Positions 11,226-21,791 of a DNA stretch of 64,000 nt are shown here, in pieces (positions within the stretch are counted from its first letter, which is position 1; every line of letters begins with the position of its first letter). The translations under genes were made by a program, and so were the position numbers. The stretch covers positions 1 to 64,000 of the forward strand of contig MU385991.1 of assembly GCA_022497145.1 (NCBI GenBank), written 5' to 3'. Source of the stretch: Rostrohypoxylon terebratum. Lineage: Eukaryota > Ascomycota > Sordariomycetes > Xylariales > Hypoxylaceae. The notes below the pieces were generated by a model. That model searched no databases. It saw nothing but the letters and a program-made list of their open reading frames with translations, and had not been told where the DNA came from.

Positions 11226-12197
11226 CTACTCAACGGATGGTCCCTTACCGCTGGCCTTCAAATCCGGGCCCTTGCCTCCATACTCGACTGGTAACTTCTC
11301 GCCGAGACCGGGAACCTTGCTCTCGCCAAACTCCTTAGCTAAAGCACCGCCGTTCGACATGGGATGGAACTTCTTGATGGTCTTGGGAGCGACGAACAAC
11401 TTGATAATGCCGTACATGAAACCCATAATGGCGGGTACGTTGACGAAGAATTTCTCCTTAAGGAGCTCTGGGTATACTGTAGCAAGGAGTTTGATGACTT
11501 CGCTGCTGGTGGCCTTGACCTGGGGCGGTGATCGTAGGAAGCTGATAGACTTGTAGTCATGCACTTGGAAGATCTTGTAAGGATCATAGTCGACCGTAAT
11601 GGGCTTCGTTGCTGTGGGGAGCGAGAGCTCATGCACGGAAAGCTCCATCAGGGCGACGCGCCAGTTGATGAACCTGAGTTACGAGTGAAATGAGATACAT
11701 GTCCAAACAAAGGAGGACCTGTAGAGCCAAAAAAAAATAATCGGAGCCTCAGGATATGTGACTTACTCTTCCAAGTTACCAAAGGTCTCCTCTATAGACT
11801 TGACGCCACCGTAGATGTTCCAGGTAATGATCTCCTTCGTCTCAGGATTGTCCTCTGAAGCCTTCTCGTCACTAGCTAAATACGTAGTGACATAGCCTAG
11901 TCCCTCGAACTTAGCCTTTGAGTAGTTCTTCTTGATGAGCTCCAATGGCTGCGTCTTGGCCCGCCATTCCAAGGTCTTGGTAAGTTGGTCCTTGGCCTTG
12001 ACAACGTCACCGTCATTGGCATTTAGATACTTCTGGAGGATGATCTGGCTAGGGATGTGAGTAGCAGGATCGGCCAAAGTGACACCCCAGACTTCGGGGT
12101 GAGACTGAGCTTGGACGGTTTTCCAGAGCTCCTGGAGTGGCGTCGCGGGCTCGTCGGGTTTAGGAGCTTCGGAATTAGCTGTTTTAGCTTCGGCCAT
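11226..12197 (-). CDS. sfh5: Sfh5-like phosphatidylinositol transfer protein (CRAL-TRIO)
   Basis: Two exons, 12197-11767 and 11673-11226; 292 residues starting MAEAKTANSE. An in-frame ATG 14 codons upstream (12239) could extend it, but those residues look like leader sequence. The protein has the N-terminal CRAL-TRIO helical region (LQKYLNANDGDVVKAKDQL) and the lipid-binding Sec14 domain (FINWRVALMELS, then KATSSEVIKLLATVYPELL and FFVNVPAIMGFMYGIIK). It ends in a Gly/Lys-rich tail. In yeast, Sfh5 is a Sec14-family protein located at ER/plasma-membrane sites, with reported PI transfer and also haem binding. The gene is divergent from npr2. Confidence 0.92.
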
Positions 12198-12785
12198 GGT
12201 CGTGGTGTTGCTGTAGATATTTTCAATGTTGGTAATCACGACTGTTGCTTTAGATAGTGGAGAAGTAATGTTTTCCGAAGGATTCGGCGATGAGATGGAT
12301 GAGATGAATGAGATGAATGAGATTACGAAGGAAGGCAGAAGCGTAAGAAGAGCTTCCGCACGGACATATTATGAAGGTGGTTGTTCGAAGCTTCCTTGAT
12401 TAGGATAAGATCGACAATCTGATAAGATCTATGCTGTAGATTGAACGAAGTGACGTACATATGTACATATGTACTATGTCTGCCGCCGGCATTTAACCGA
12501 TATGCCCCTCAAACTCCGGTCTTAGGCAGTTAGTTTCTGGCTTGCAGCATAATCACCCAGGGCCCAGGCACCTTCATCATCAATCAAAACATGAGAGTCC
12601 CAACATATCATACGGATTCTCGAGTTGAAATAGGCCTCTAATATAGGTATCTAAATTGCCGATGAAGAAGTTCCAAACTCACTTCATACAGCAAAATGAT
12701 ATTGCGACCGTTATAGAATGTTGAGAAGTGTATCTTGACATCTTGACGGATACACATGAAAACTGAACTCAACTAAAGAGACAAA
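12198..12785. promoter_or_regulatory. Divergent intergenic region, sfh5 / npr2
   Basis: 588 nt between two divergently transcribed genes. It contains a GAT(GA) rich tandem stretch at about 12288-12326 (ATGAGATGGATGAGATGAATG-like units) close to the sfh5 start, and TACATATGTACATATGTAC at about 12457-12475, a short palindromic repeat. No defined regulator site can be named. Confidence 0.45.
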
Positions 12786-14393
12786 ATGATCCAAGGAATC
12801 TTTTATGCTCGATTCCTCCCGCAGGAAGGTATAGATCTCACTCATCATCCCAAAGATACATACAAAATAAGAAAACCGATTTATAAAAAGTCATCAGCGA
12901 CAAATCTCCTCTACTAGTATTTACTTAGTATCTCAAATTTCACCTCATTCGACCTCATCTCACCCCAGCAGTTTATCACATCTCATCACATCACATTTCA
13001 TCTCATCTCAATCCACTTGTCTCGTTGAATCTCAACTCACCCAATTCCAGGAACCAAGATTGTAGCCCAGTCGCCACCAGGATGCATCGTTGCCACCACA
13101 TACACGCCGCACCTTAAACCTCCACTAGTCGATTTCGACATAATTCAAGAGTACATCATCCCGCGCAAAGCCTTCTTCAACCGGTTCATGACGGTCAACT
13201 CGTCGGACAACAAGTACAGCATTCTGGGGTTTCCGGTTTCTATCCCGGACGAGCGGTACCACCGCAACGAATTCATCTTCAACTTCGGGCTCGTCGTCGA
13301 GTCCGACTGCGACCAGATCCCGTATGAGCGGCTAGTCCGACGCCTCGCCGTCACCTTCGCGGAGATGGAGCGACAGCACGGGTACCTCAGCTCCAGCAGC
13401 GGCACGTCGGCCGCTCACGCCGCCCCCTCGCCTCCGGAGGACTCGGGGCGGCGGCCGATCGAGTCGCTGCTGGAGATCGTCAAGGAGGACCTGAACAACT
13501 ATGGGGAGTGCATGATCCCGGTCGACGACGCGAACACGCTGAACATGAAGCTGTTCCCGTACCATGCGCCGCCGGCCGCGGTGCGCGGGTGGCACGTCCC
13601 GGTGCCCAAGATGAAGCTCGCGGACATCGTCGACGCCACCTGGGACCTGACGCTGCAGAAGATCATCCCGCACGTCGACGGCGTCAACGACGTGCGCCGC
13701 ATCGCCTGGCTGGCCGACGTCTCGCTGCCGCTGACCCAGATCGCCCTGCAGCACCTGCTGTATTACGACACCGTGCTGTTGCTCGACATGTTTTTCTTCG
13801 GAAGCTGCTACGCGCCGCGCCCCGGGATCCACGAGTTCATCGCGAACAACGACGGCTTGGTGGACGAGTGCGCCGGGTACGTGTGCATTCACAACCCGAT
13901 CGCTGGGCCGAGGAGTGGCGGTTCGGCTGAATCCGCGGCTGGCGCCCCGGGCGACGGCGGAAAAGACGCGCTGGACACGGCTAGCCTCTCCGGTGGCCAG
14001 CAAAGGGTTTCTAATTTCCAAATAGTCAAATTAATGACAACTTTTTGCGTAGGCCGCAGTGTGATGGAGTGGATCAAGCTGCACCAAGACTCGGGCTTCG
14101 ACGTGCTGCGGTACATTGACATACGGCGGCTAGTGCAGTTCGGGGTGATCAAGGGTCTGCTGTACCGCGTGCACAAGTACGTCGTCTCGAAGCAGGTCCT
14201 AGAGTCGCTAGCGACGGGCCGGCGGGTCGTTCCAGGCGGCGGCGAGGACGGTGGGGAAGATTCTCTATTGCGGTATGCGGACGGGTGCCATTGCTTCGAC
14301 CAGATCATCACTGAGCAAAATATGACAGACGGCGAAATCATGAAGAAGCTTAAGAGCCTAGGATCGGGAGATATGACGGTGTTCTATCGATAG
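12786..14393 (+). CDS. npr2: Npr2, nitrogen permease regulator 2 (SEACIT/GATOR1 subunit)
   Basis: Two exons, 12786-12828 and 13051-14393; 461 residues. The short first exon encodes MIQGIFYARFLPQE, the expected Npr2 N-terminus, and joins in phase to GTKIVAQSPPGC. Family blocks are clear: FNRFMTVNSSDNKYSILGFP, then NEFIFNFGLVVE, then LTQIALQHLLYYDTV, then a C-terminal winged-helix part with LVQFGVIKGLLYRVHKYV. Npr2 and Npr3 form the GAP module that inactivates TORC1 through Gtr1 when amino acids or nitrogen are scarce, at the vacuole. Exon 2 is GC-rich at third positions, which creates long antisense frames that should be ignored. A Gly/Ala/Ser insert lies near residues 285-315. Confidence 0.93.
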
Positions 14394-14903
14394 GGAAGCT
14401 TAGTAGAACGAGGAAGTGAGTTAAGTCTACGAAATCGACGAAATAGACATTGATCCTATTAAGATTGACCGGCTGACTGAGGAAACATCAAGAGGATCGC
14501 AGGAAATCACGTCACGAAAAACCGCTACGCGATTACCTAGACGTGGATTAGTTACCTATTGAGGGTCCTCGACTACGACCATAGCGCTAGCTAAGTTAGT
14601 ATCTCGAAGAGTACCTAGGACCTAGGTCCTAGGTACCCAACTTTTTTTTACAAATGGTAGGAATGTCGCGCTTGGAATGATACCTACTAAAGCTTGAAAG
14701 AGCCAAGAAAGGAAGTATTTGAGAAGGAAATTGGCAAAGACTTGGGGGAGCCTCGTAGATATAATTGAGTTGGAACCTCGAAGTCTTAGTTTATCGCCGT
14801 GGCCGTCTGTTGATGAGTCACGATATATTATCTAAATGCAACACTTCAAAAAGGCCGGAACTAGTATGACTCGAGATGTATATATTTGTACAGCTAGTTT
14901 ACG
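14394..14903. other. Intergenic region between npr2 and mitochondrial TyrRS (3' to 3')
   Basis: A convergent intergenic stretch. The only notable element is the perfect 26-bp CCTAGG palindrome at 14611-14636. No gene is seen. Confidence 0.6.
14611..14636. repeat. Perfect 26-bp palindrome of the CCTAGG family
   Basis: The 26 nt beginning GTACCTAGGACC and ending TCCTAGGTAC equal their own reverse complement at every position. It lies between two convergent genes, followed by a T run, so as RNA it could fold into a strong hairpin in the 3' region of npr2 or of the TyrRS gene. It is the best-formed copy of the dispersed family. Confidence 0.85.
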
Positions 14904-17063
14904 TTATATCCTAAACTTACGGACCCCCTGGAATAACTCTTGGTCGTTAAATTTGTCGTGATCCTTATTATTTTTAGAGCCTTGTTCCTCCTCCATTCTG
15001 TCGTAATCCTCTAGTCCAGCCTTGGCCTGCTCGATGACATAGTCGATGGCTTTAGTCTTGGATTTGACAGATGCAGTCCCATCCGTCCAATAAGGTTGGA
15101 TGGAGTTCCGTAATATTTCCGCTGCACGATTTGGCGGCATTGTTTTGGGACCACGATTGGCCCATAAATCTTTTGCACGAGCAATGAGGTTCTCAACTGT
15201 TTCGGGATCATTCGATAGCTTTTCGGACTCGGCAAATTTTTGTAGCATCTTTCTTAAGTACCGTACCCTACCCGAGCCCGGCTCACCTGCGTATGTCATG
15301 CCGCTCTTTGCCCATTCCTCATCGCTGACCATCTCGACGATCCGGATAAAGTGTTTCCCTCGTCGCAGGATTAAAATCTTCCCATCTATGAGATAATTCT
15401 TCGTCTCTTCCACGAACCAATTCTTGATCGGCGTGAACGTCAATTCACCGGTTTCCATGGCTCGTTCGTCGGGCTTGGTGGGCTTGCCGGGACGACCGCC
15501 AATGTAGGATCCCTGATGTTTCACGAGGCGGTGGGCATCGGAAACGCTATCAGCCAGGCCTGCGGCATATAAGATACGTGAGATGGATTTGCCCAGAATC
15601 AGAGATTCGGGAAGCTTAATATCTGTTTGGAATGCCGCAGCAAGAGCAGCGTCTGCTGGTACATCGGACGGGTATACGGTTACTTCGGTGCTACCTTTTG
15701 AAAATAGGCCTTTGTGTCGGTTCTGGGCATCTTGGGCCTGTTTGGCTGAGTGGACTACTGAGAGCACCTCGAACGCAAGTCTGTGTTGGGCAACGCGTTT
15801 AGGCGGGTCTTGGTTATGCTCTTCTACAATCTTAGTGATCTCGTCCGAGGGTATGAAAGTAAAGAGCTTAAGCAACCGCTCCATATCATGGTCTGGTTGT
15901 CGCATCCAATAACCGTACAGATCGAAGGAACTTGTCATAAAGGGGTCGAGCCAAAGGGCATTTCCGGCTGACTTGCCGAATTTATTGCCAGCAGAGTCGG
16001 TTAAAAGCGGAGTGGTGAAACCGAATGGAGTATTGGAGAGGTTATCCGGGAGTCTGTGCCTTTCATCGGGATCGCTGTCCCGTATGAATTTGAGGTATTC
16101 AACACCAGAGACGATATTCCCAAATTGGTCGGAGCCGCCGATCTGCATCCGAACACCCAATTTATCGAACAACTGCCAAAAGTCCCAGGCTTGCATCATG
16201 GGATATATGAATTCGTCGAGGGACATGCCGTCCCCCTTTTCCAACCTGTTCTTGACGGTCTCGCGAGAGAGCAAAGTGCTTAATCGCACCCCGCGGAAAA
16301 GTCTGACGGCTAGCTCGGTGAATGGCAAGCTGCTATAGAATGAGGTGTTGTTAGCTAGAGCACGAGACCAGGTTCTGCTTTTTTTTTCGAAACCGTAACG
16401 TTTGACGTGTACTTCGAGGTTGGACCATATAAGCTTTAATTGATAATGTGTCTTGGTGATGTTTCTAGTAGTGTCAGCCCACGACATCGGAGCTCGACTT
16501 TTGAGCCGGCCACTAGGGTCACCAATCTTGGCTGTAGCGCCTCCTATCAGAGTAACGGCTCTATAACCGTGTATGTACATCCAGAAAAGAGGCATTAGGG
16601 GCAGTAGATGGCCGATGTGGAGAGATGGGGCGGTAGGGTCGATTCCAACATAAGCGCCTATTCTTTCGAGTCTCATGAGTTCGCGCATTTGCTCTTCATT
16701 TCCAGCGATGTCTTTGATATAACCACGTTCTTTGAAGAAGTCCCACAGGTGTTGTTTTTCTCCGTTCTCGATCTGCTTGGCTTGCTCAGCCCACTCCGCC
16801 TTATTCTCTGCTTGTTTATTTAGCCATGATGTGGATATGCATCTAATCTGCTGTCTCCTTGTAGTAATAGATTGCAAAAGGCGTTTCCGAAAGAGAGTGG
16901 ACGGGGGGCCGTAGAGGCCTGGGAATGGAATCCCATGCAACATCTTGGACATCTTGGTTAGGGGCGCAACTTGGAACGGTCGAAATGCGATTGGTGATAG
17001 AAGTCCTAGGATTGACAGATTGACAGAGTACAGAACGGGGTGGAAAAGACCCCGCTGCTTCAA
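14904..17063 (-). CDS. Mitochondrial tyrosyl-tRNA synthetase (CYT-18 type)
   Basis: Single long frame of 719 residues. It charges mitochondrial tRNA-Tyr; the Pezizomycotina orthologue CYT-18 also helps group I introns to splice. Visible motifs: class I HIGH at 149-152 (LHIGHLLPL), the tyrosine-binding block (GGSDQFGNI), the KMSKS-equivalent KFGKS, and a C-terminal S4-like RNA-binding domain (LVKHQGSYIGGRPGKP). The residues around ISTSWLNKQ resemble a mitochondrial cleavage region. The true start may be Met38 (16952, MSKMLHGIPF), giving about 682 residues, close to the known length of CYT-18. A GTAAGT near the stop codon could be a donor for a tiny extra exon; I have not assumed one. Whether the group I intron-splicing insertions are kept needs an alignment. 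Confidence 0.93.
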   Translation of the reverse strand: MKQRGLFHPVLYSVNLSILGLLSPIAFRPFQVAPLTKMSKMLHGIPFPGLYGPPSTLFRKRLLQSITTRRQQIRCISTSWLNKQAENKAEWAEQAKQIENGEKQHLWDFFKERGYIKDIAGNEEQMRELMRLERIGAYVGIDPTAPSLHIGHLLPLMPLFWMYIHGYRAVTLIGGATAKIGDPSGRLKSRAPMSWADTTRNITKTHYQLKLIWSNLEVHVKRYGFEKKSRTWSRALANNTSFYSSLPFTELAVRLFRGVRLSTLLSRETVKNRLEKGDGMSLDEFIYPMMQAWDFWQLFDKLGVRMQIGGSDQFGNIVSGVEYLKFIRDSDPDERHRLPDNLSNTPFGFTTPLLTDSAGNKFGKSAGNALWLDPFMTSSFDLYGYWMRQPDHDMERLLKLFTFIPSDEITKIVEEHNQDPPKRVAQHRLAFEVLSVVHSAKQAQDAQNRHKGLFSKGSTEVTVYPSDVPADAALAAAFQTDIKLPESLILGKSISRILYAAGLADSVSDAHRLVKHQGSYIGGRPGKPTKPDERAMETGELTFTPIKNWFVEETKNYLIDGKILILRRGKHFIRIVEMVSDEEWAKSGMTYAGEPGSGRVRYLRKMLQKFAESEKLSNDPETVENLIARAKDLWANRGPKTMPPNRAAEILRNSIQPYWTDGTASVKSKTKAIDYVIEQAKAGLEDYDRMEEEQGSKNNKDHDKFNDQELFQGVRKFRI

Positions 17064-17788
17064 GAATTATAACATATCCACTTAGGTAGACTACCCTACG
17101 CCATGTAAAAGGGAATCATATAATATGTTATATCTTCTCGTGATGTAGGCCGGGCAATGTAGATTGCGGGCGATGAAAATTCTTCCACTTGAAAAGAATC
17201 TAAAAAAAAAAAAAAAATCATAGTGACTTTTGCGTAGCAAGGACCCGCTGTATATAATACTAGTGTAGGTACATATGTCATATGTACGTACATAGGTACT
17301 AGGTATCAGGTACTAGGTACTTGCAGCTTATCATTCTACAACCGATCCCGATAAGGTGTTAGCTCTCACAGTGTTCCAATTCTCAGTGCTCACTGGTGAC
17401 TGGCTGACTAGGTAGGTAGGTACGTAGGTAATACTACTAGGTAGAGTCTACTAGGTAGTAGACAGACCAGACAGCCAGACTGCACTAATCGTCATTACAT
17501 AATCCAAGGTCCCAGTATAATTCCCGGCCGAGCACAGCCAATCATAAACGACTTATTTCTTCGGTCCTCGGCAATCGTTTGGTGGAAATCCCAATCCCAA
17601 TCCCAATCCCAAACCTTTGATTCAAACTAATTCAAATACATCATCGTTGTCGCTTTTCCCCAACTTTTCGACTTCTTCATTTAGGTACTAGGTACTCTCG
17701 TAGGAATCAGGGACGCACAAAGTGAGAGAACTTCACAAGGTCATAATCGACGATCAAGACCTCTCTCTTCCCCCCTCCCAATCTCCCA
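17064..17788. promoter_or_regulatory. Divergent intergenic region, mitochondrial TyrRS / SDHD
   Basis: 725 nt between two divergent nuclear genes for mitochondrial proteins. It contains GGTACTAGGTA-type repeats (about 17270-17330 and 17401-17462), an A13 run near 17203, and a CCCAAT hexamer repeated four times at about 17589-17612. CCAAT-containing repeats could attract the HAP/CBF complex, which controls respiratory genes in fungi; that is inference. Confidence 0.45.
17589..17612. repeat. (CCCAAT)4 hexamer repeat upstream of SDHD
   Basis: Four consecutive CCCAAT units about 180 nt before the SDHD start codon. Each unit carries a CCAAT pentamer, the core recognised by the heteromeric CCAAT-binding factor. 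Position and gene type are compatible with a real promoter element, but a simple repeat cannot be excluded. Confidence 0.6.
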
Positions 17789-18553
17789 ATGGCTTCTATC
17801 ATCCGTCCGACACTGCTGCGGCACACAGCTCTAGCCGCTTCGACCCGGCGAGCCGCAACCGCCACCTTTTCTAGCAAGTTGATCCGACCTACGATCGCGA
17901 ACGATGTTGCCCGCATCGCCGCCTTCCATGCTTCTAGCCGAAGAAGCCTACTACCTCCAGGACCTCGTACGTCATTTTACTATCCCATTACAATCCGAGC
18001 CAATTATCACTGATGTCATTTTACTAACAAAAATGCGCTCGCAGAGGTGATTAAGGGAACTGGTATGCGCTTCTTTACTTCTCTTTGACCGGGATGAATG
18101 GGATAAGCAGAGTTCGATTATTCAACGGAAGAGAACACGAGATAACAACGGGAAAGGGATTTCAATAGAAAACGAGACACAACTAACCCGCATCATATAG
18201 TCAACGATCCAGCGCCCGTCCCAGAAACCAGTCCCACCCACGGATCTTACCACTGGACCTTCGAGCGCCTCGTGGCTGTCGGCATCATCCCCTTGACCGT
18301 CGCGCCCTTCGCCGGCACTTCCCTAAACCCCGGCCTAGATGCGATCCTGTGCTCGCTGCTGTTGGTGCATTGCCATCTCGGCTTCCAATCCGTCCTCATC
18401 GATTACATCCCCACTACCAAGTACCCCAAGTCCCGCAAGGCCTCCATGTGGCTCCTCAACGCCGCCACTGTTCTAGCTGGCATCGGTCTATACGAGTTCG
18501 AGACAAACGACGTCGGGTTGACCGAGGCCGTGAAGAGAGTCTGGAAGGCTTAG
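17789..18553 (+). CDS. sdh4: Succinate dehydrogenase membrane anchor subunit (SDHD/Sdh4, CybS)
   Basis: Small membrane anchor of complex II that helps bind haem b and ubiquinone in the inner mitochondrial membrane. Three exons: 17789-17966, an 18-nt micro-exon at 18045-18062, and 18201-18553; 182 residues. The first 50 residues are Arg/Ser/Ala rich and acid-poor, a mitochondrial presequence ending near FHASSRRS. The CybS signature HCHLGFQSVLIDYIP is present, with three hydrophobic segments (LVAVGIIPLTVAPF, ILCSLLLVHCHLGF, WLLNAATVLAGIGLY). The micro-exon encodes only VIKGT plus shared bases, and its phases (1 and 1) are correct on both sides; automated annotation could easily miss it. Confidence 0.93.
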
Positions 18554-19168
18554 ATCGGCGGAACGGAAGTGGAAGGGATACCAGTCTGGTTGGATTGGAT
18601 TGGATCGATATGACAATCGTAACAACACGAGCAACAATAAAAGTTAAACAGGGACTTATCGGCAGGAGACGAAGGAAAGGGTGCGATGTGTAAAGCTACA
18701 TGATGAAACGCCGTGGATTCCTTTGTGTCGTTGAATGAAGCTTGTTGCTCGGAAGAGTTTGGTCAGAGGGCCCGAAAAACAAGGGCTACCAAGCAGCTTT
18801 TCCGTGTATGTATGACCAGTTTATATATAAACTTTCTTCAACCTGCCGTGTCTGATGATTATGGTACGAGATCTGGGATGAAGAACGTGCCTCCTGGACC
18901 AAGCTTTGACACCCTAGCTCCATATTCGACAACCCGGTTCATACTAGTAATTTGCCTGCAAACTAGACAGGAGCAATGTAGGGGTAGTAGAGCTTAGTAG
19001 GATTTGAAGATACTAGAGAGCACTCGTTAGAGCACTCGATACAATCACATCGCTCTAGTCAAAATCGAGGATCAATTTGTCTCTTGGCCGACAGCATAGC
19101 TACTGTGATAGACGTTTAAGCTCCAGGACTATCCTTGCCCTCCTTTCAAGCTAATCAATCCCATGCAC
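18554..19168. other. Intergenic region between SDHD and Vps53 (convergent)
   Basis: This is the 3' flanks of two convergent genes. Open frames such as 18713-18997 have no family features. I see nothing further. Confidence 0.55.
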
Positions 19169-21791
19169 CTAATGATCATCCGCACTACCATCTCTCTTCG
19201 CAAACCTCGCGCCGAGTCCTCCGATATCCCTCCTGAAGAACTTTCCAAAGTTCTTCAAATTCTCGTTAATACTTGCTGCGTTGTTCCCGGTTCCGCTACT
19301 TCCGGCGCCACCCTCCTCATGCCCGGCCGGTGTTCCGATCCTCTCCACCCCGTCTCTGGCCGCGTTTAGCAGTTTCTCGCCTAGGCTTGCGGCGTCAAAC
19401 CTTTGAGCTGCCGTAGATAGAGCTGCCGCCGGACGGTCCATGCTCATGAGATTTAGGTTGCTGGCCCCGACACCCACACCACCGAGTCCGGGGGCGGTCA
19501 TGAGTGGGGTAAGCAGGGGACTCTGCGCAGCGAGTTTAGAACCCGCGCCAGGTCCATCGCGGTGGATGCCAAAGAGCTCCATGAGGTGTCCCTGATCCTG
19601 CTTTCGGATACCCTTGAGCTCGAGCACCTTGCGGAAGTTGGTGTCGGAGCGGTCGGCGATGTGAATCAGATACGCTTGTACGAGACCCTCGGGTGGGCTG
19701 GGGCGGACTTGTAAAGTCTTAAGGAGAGGGTCGACACGCGTCATTATCATGTTGACCCGCTTAACGAAGCCGGCCGGAGGGACATAGGGCTGTGAGGGCT
19801 GCGACGCGGATGGATTGTGGTGTGAAAGTAGGTTTTCGAGGGCTTTGGTTAGGACATATTTATCTAATAGCATTTGCTCAGCGCCAACTTCAGAGATGGG
19901 TCTACATTGGACGATGGTGTTGATGTATGCATTTGCTAAATGTTCCACCAACTTGTCGGCGAAGGCGCGTGCGTATTGCTGCTTGACCACGACGGCGAGG
20001 ATTTCCTCCGCCTTGGCATTGACGTGAGTAAGTAACTCGCCGACATAAGAGCTCTGATCACCGACACTATCCATCTTGCTCCAGTTCGTGTTCTTCATCT
20101 CGCGCCAGGCACCCTCGCAATCTGCCTCGACTTTGTTGACCAAAGCTATAACAGCAGCGCTAGCAACACCCAAGAATGCATCTGCTTGTGATGATAAATC
20201 CACCTTCGATACAAGCTCATTATCGATGCGTTTCCTGATATTTTCTTCAAGCTGGCCTGTATTGGCATGCCAGAAGTCTGCGGTGTTTAAGACTAGAATG
20301 ATATCATTCAGAGACGCCCCTGTCTGCGCAGGTTTCTGTAGGATCGCAAGTAGTACTTGCTGTGCATACTCATCAAGGTATTTGGCTAATATCTTTGCTA
20401 AGTCTAACAGGCGTTCGCTTGTCGAGAGCTTAGCACACTGCGAGAGGGTCAATTTGTAGAAATGGAAGAGCTCGATAGCAGAACTGATGACGGATTGCGT
20501 AGAGAATTCCTCGTCCGGGGGTAGTAAGGGTTGGGCTTTGTATTTGGGCATCATAGCTGCTAGCGCCTTATCTTGAGATTCTACCCATAGACTTAGGTAT
20601 GGTTCAAAAGCAACAGATATCGATCCGTTGAAGCTTTGCGTTCTCTCATCTGCGGAGCTAAGTGTGTCGATGCTCGCCCTCGGCTCGTTAGAAAACCTCC
20701 GTTCGAGGGACTGTTCGAAGTCCATGGTTTCTTGCAAGCATCCAAGTAGAAGGTTAACGTCGATCTTAGCGCCGCCCATGCTCCTCATACTCTTCTCTAA
20801 GATACCCTTATAGTCGTCTCTGGTGCCGTCGCAAAATGACATAGCAAGGGTCTCGCCGACTCTCCAATGTGGCGGAAAGATACCAGCGTGTTCTTCTTCG
20901 TAACTTTTCACCATCCTCTTGAACCATGCGTATCGTCTTCCAATATTGTCCAAACTTCCAGCTTCATCATTACCCCTAAAGACCTGGCGGTATTCCCTTA
21001 GTTCCGTGTTCACGTACCATGTTACCAATCTTGCTCTCGCATTTTCGCCGAGCGCATCCATGACTCCGCAAGCCTCGACCAGCGTTGCTTTCCTAGAGCC
21101 AACCTCTCCTTTGGCGAAGGCTATCTCGAAGTCTTCGCACACCTGTTCGAGCAGCTCCCTCTGCAGCTCGCCTACCCCTCGGCTAAGCGTAGCAATTTGG
21201 TCGATGCTTCTGTAGCTATTGAAGTGGCGCATGAGCTGCAACACTGCCTGTAGTAGACTCGCGCATTCTCGGTACTGTCTCGTCTTAGCCAGACCTCTGA
21301 GTTGTTCGTATGCGGTCGTCAACATCTGCAGGCGCTTCAAAGCCGTCATGGAAAGTGTTAAATTCCGTTTCGTGCCATCTAGTCGCTTAATGTCGGCGGT
21401 CATAGATGTGATGTTCTGCTCAGTCTGGATAGCGCGCGAGCGCACCGTCTCGATCTTCTTAAAAAGGCCTGCTAGCTCGGCCTGCGCGGATTGCATGCGT
21501 TCGAGGGAAGAATCGGGGCCGTAAGCCTGAGCCGTCTGCAGGCTCGAGATCTCGGCGGAAATATCATTATGCTTAGATTGTAGGGTCGACGATACTTGAC
21601 TTATGGAGGATACGGTCGAGGGATGAGAGAAGAGAAGGTTGAGATGCTGGATAGGGTCATAGTACGCTAATCTTGCGTGTTAGCTAGTCAGACAGTTCCT
21701 TTCTAAGCAGATCATATTGAGGAAGAGAGAACAATAGGGATAGCTAACCATCATCTAAGGACAGCGGTGGCTCAGATGCGATGCCGTTCAT
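19169..21791 (-). CDS. vps53: Vps53, GARP complex subunit
   Basis: Tethering-complex subunit for endosome-to-Golgi retrograde vesicles. Two exons, 21791-21749 and 21666-19169; 846 residues. The 43-nt first exon encodes MNGIASEPPLSLDD and joins in phase to YYDPIQHLNLLFSHPSTV, the typical Vps53 N-terminus. A coiled-coil region follows (QSAQAELAGLFKKIETV, ITSMTADIKRLDGTKRNL), then the helical Vps53 core (YRECASLLQAVLQLMRHF). The C-terminal part contains FVKRVNMIMTRVDPLLKTLQ and ends in a Gly-rich, probably disordered tail. Length is close to yeast Vps53 (822). Partner genes vps51, vps52 and vps54 are not in the window. Confidence 0.93.

Noticed and set aside
13332..14021. 229-residue minus-strand frame and 140-residue plus-strand frame over npr2
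   Set aside because: Arg/Val/Asp-rich shadows caused by high GC at third positions of the npr2 exon; no family resemblance, while the plus-strand npr2 protein is clear.
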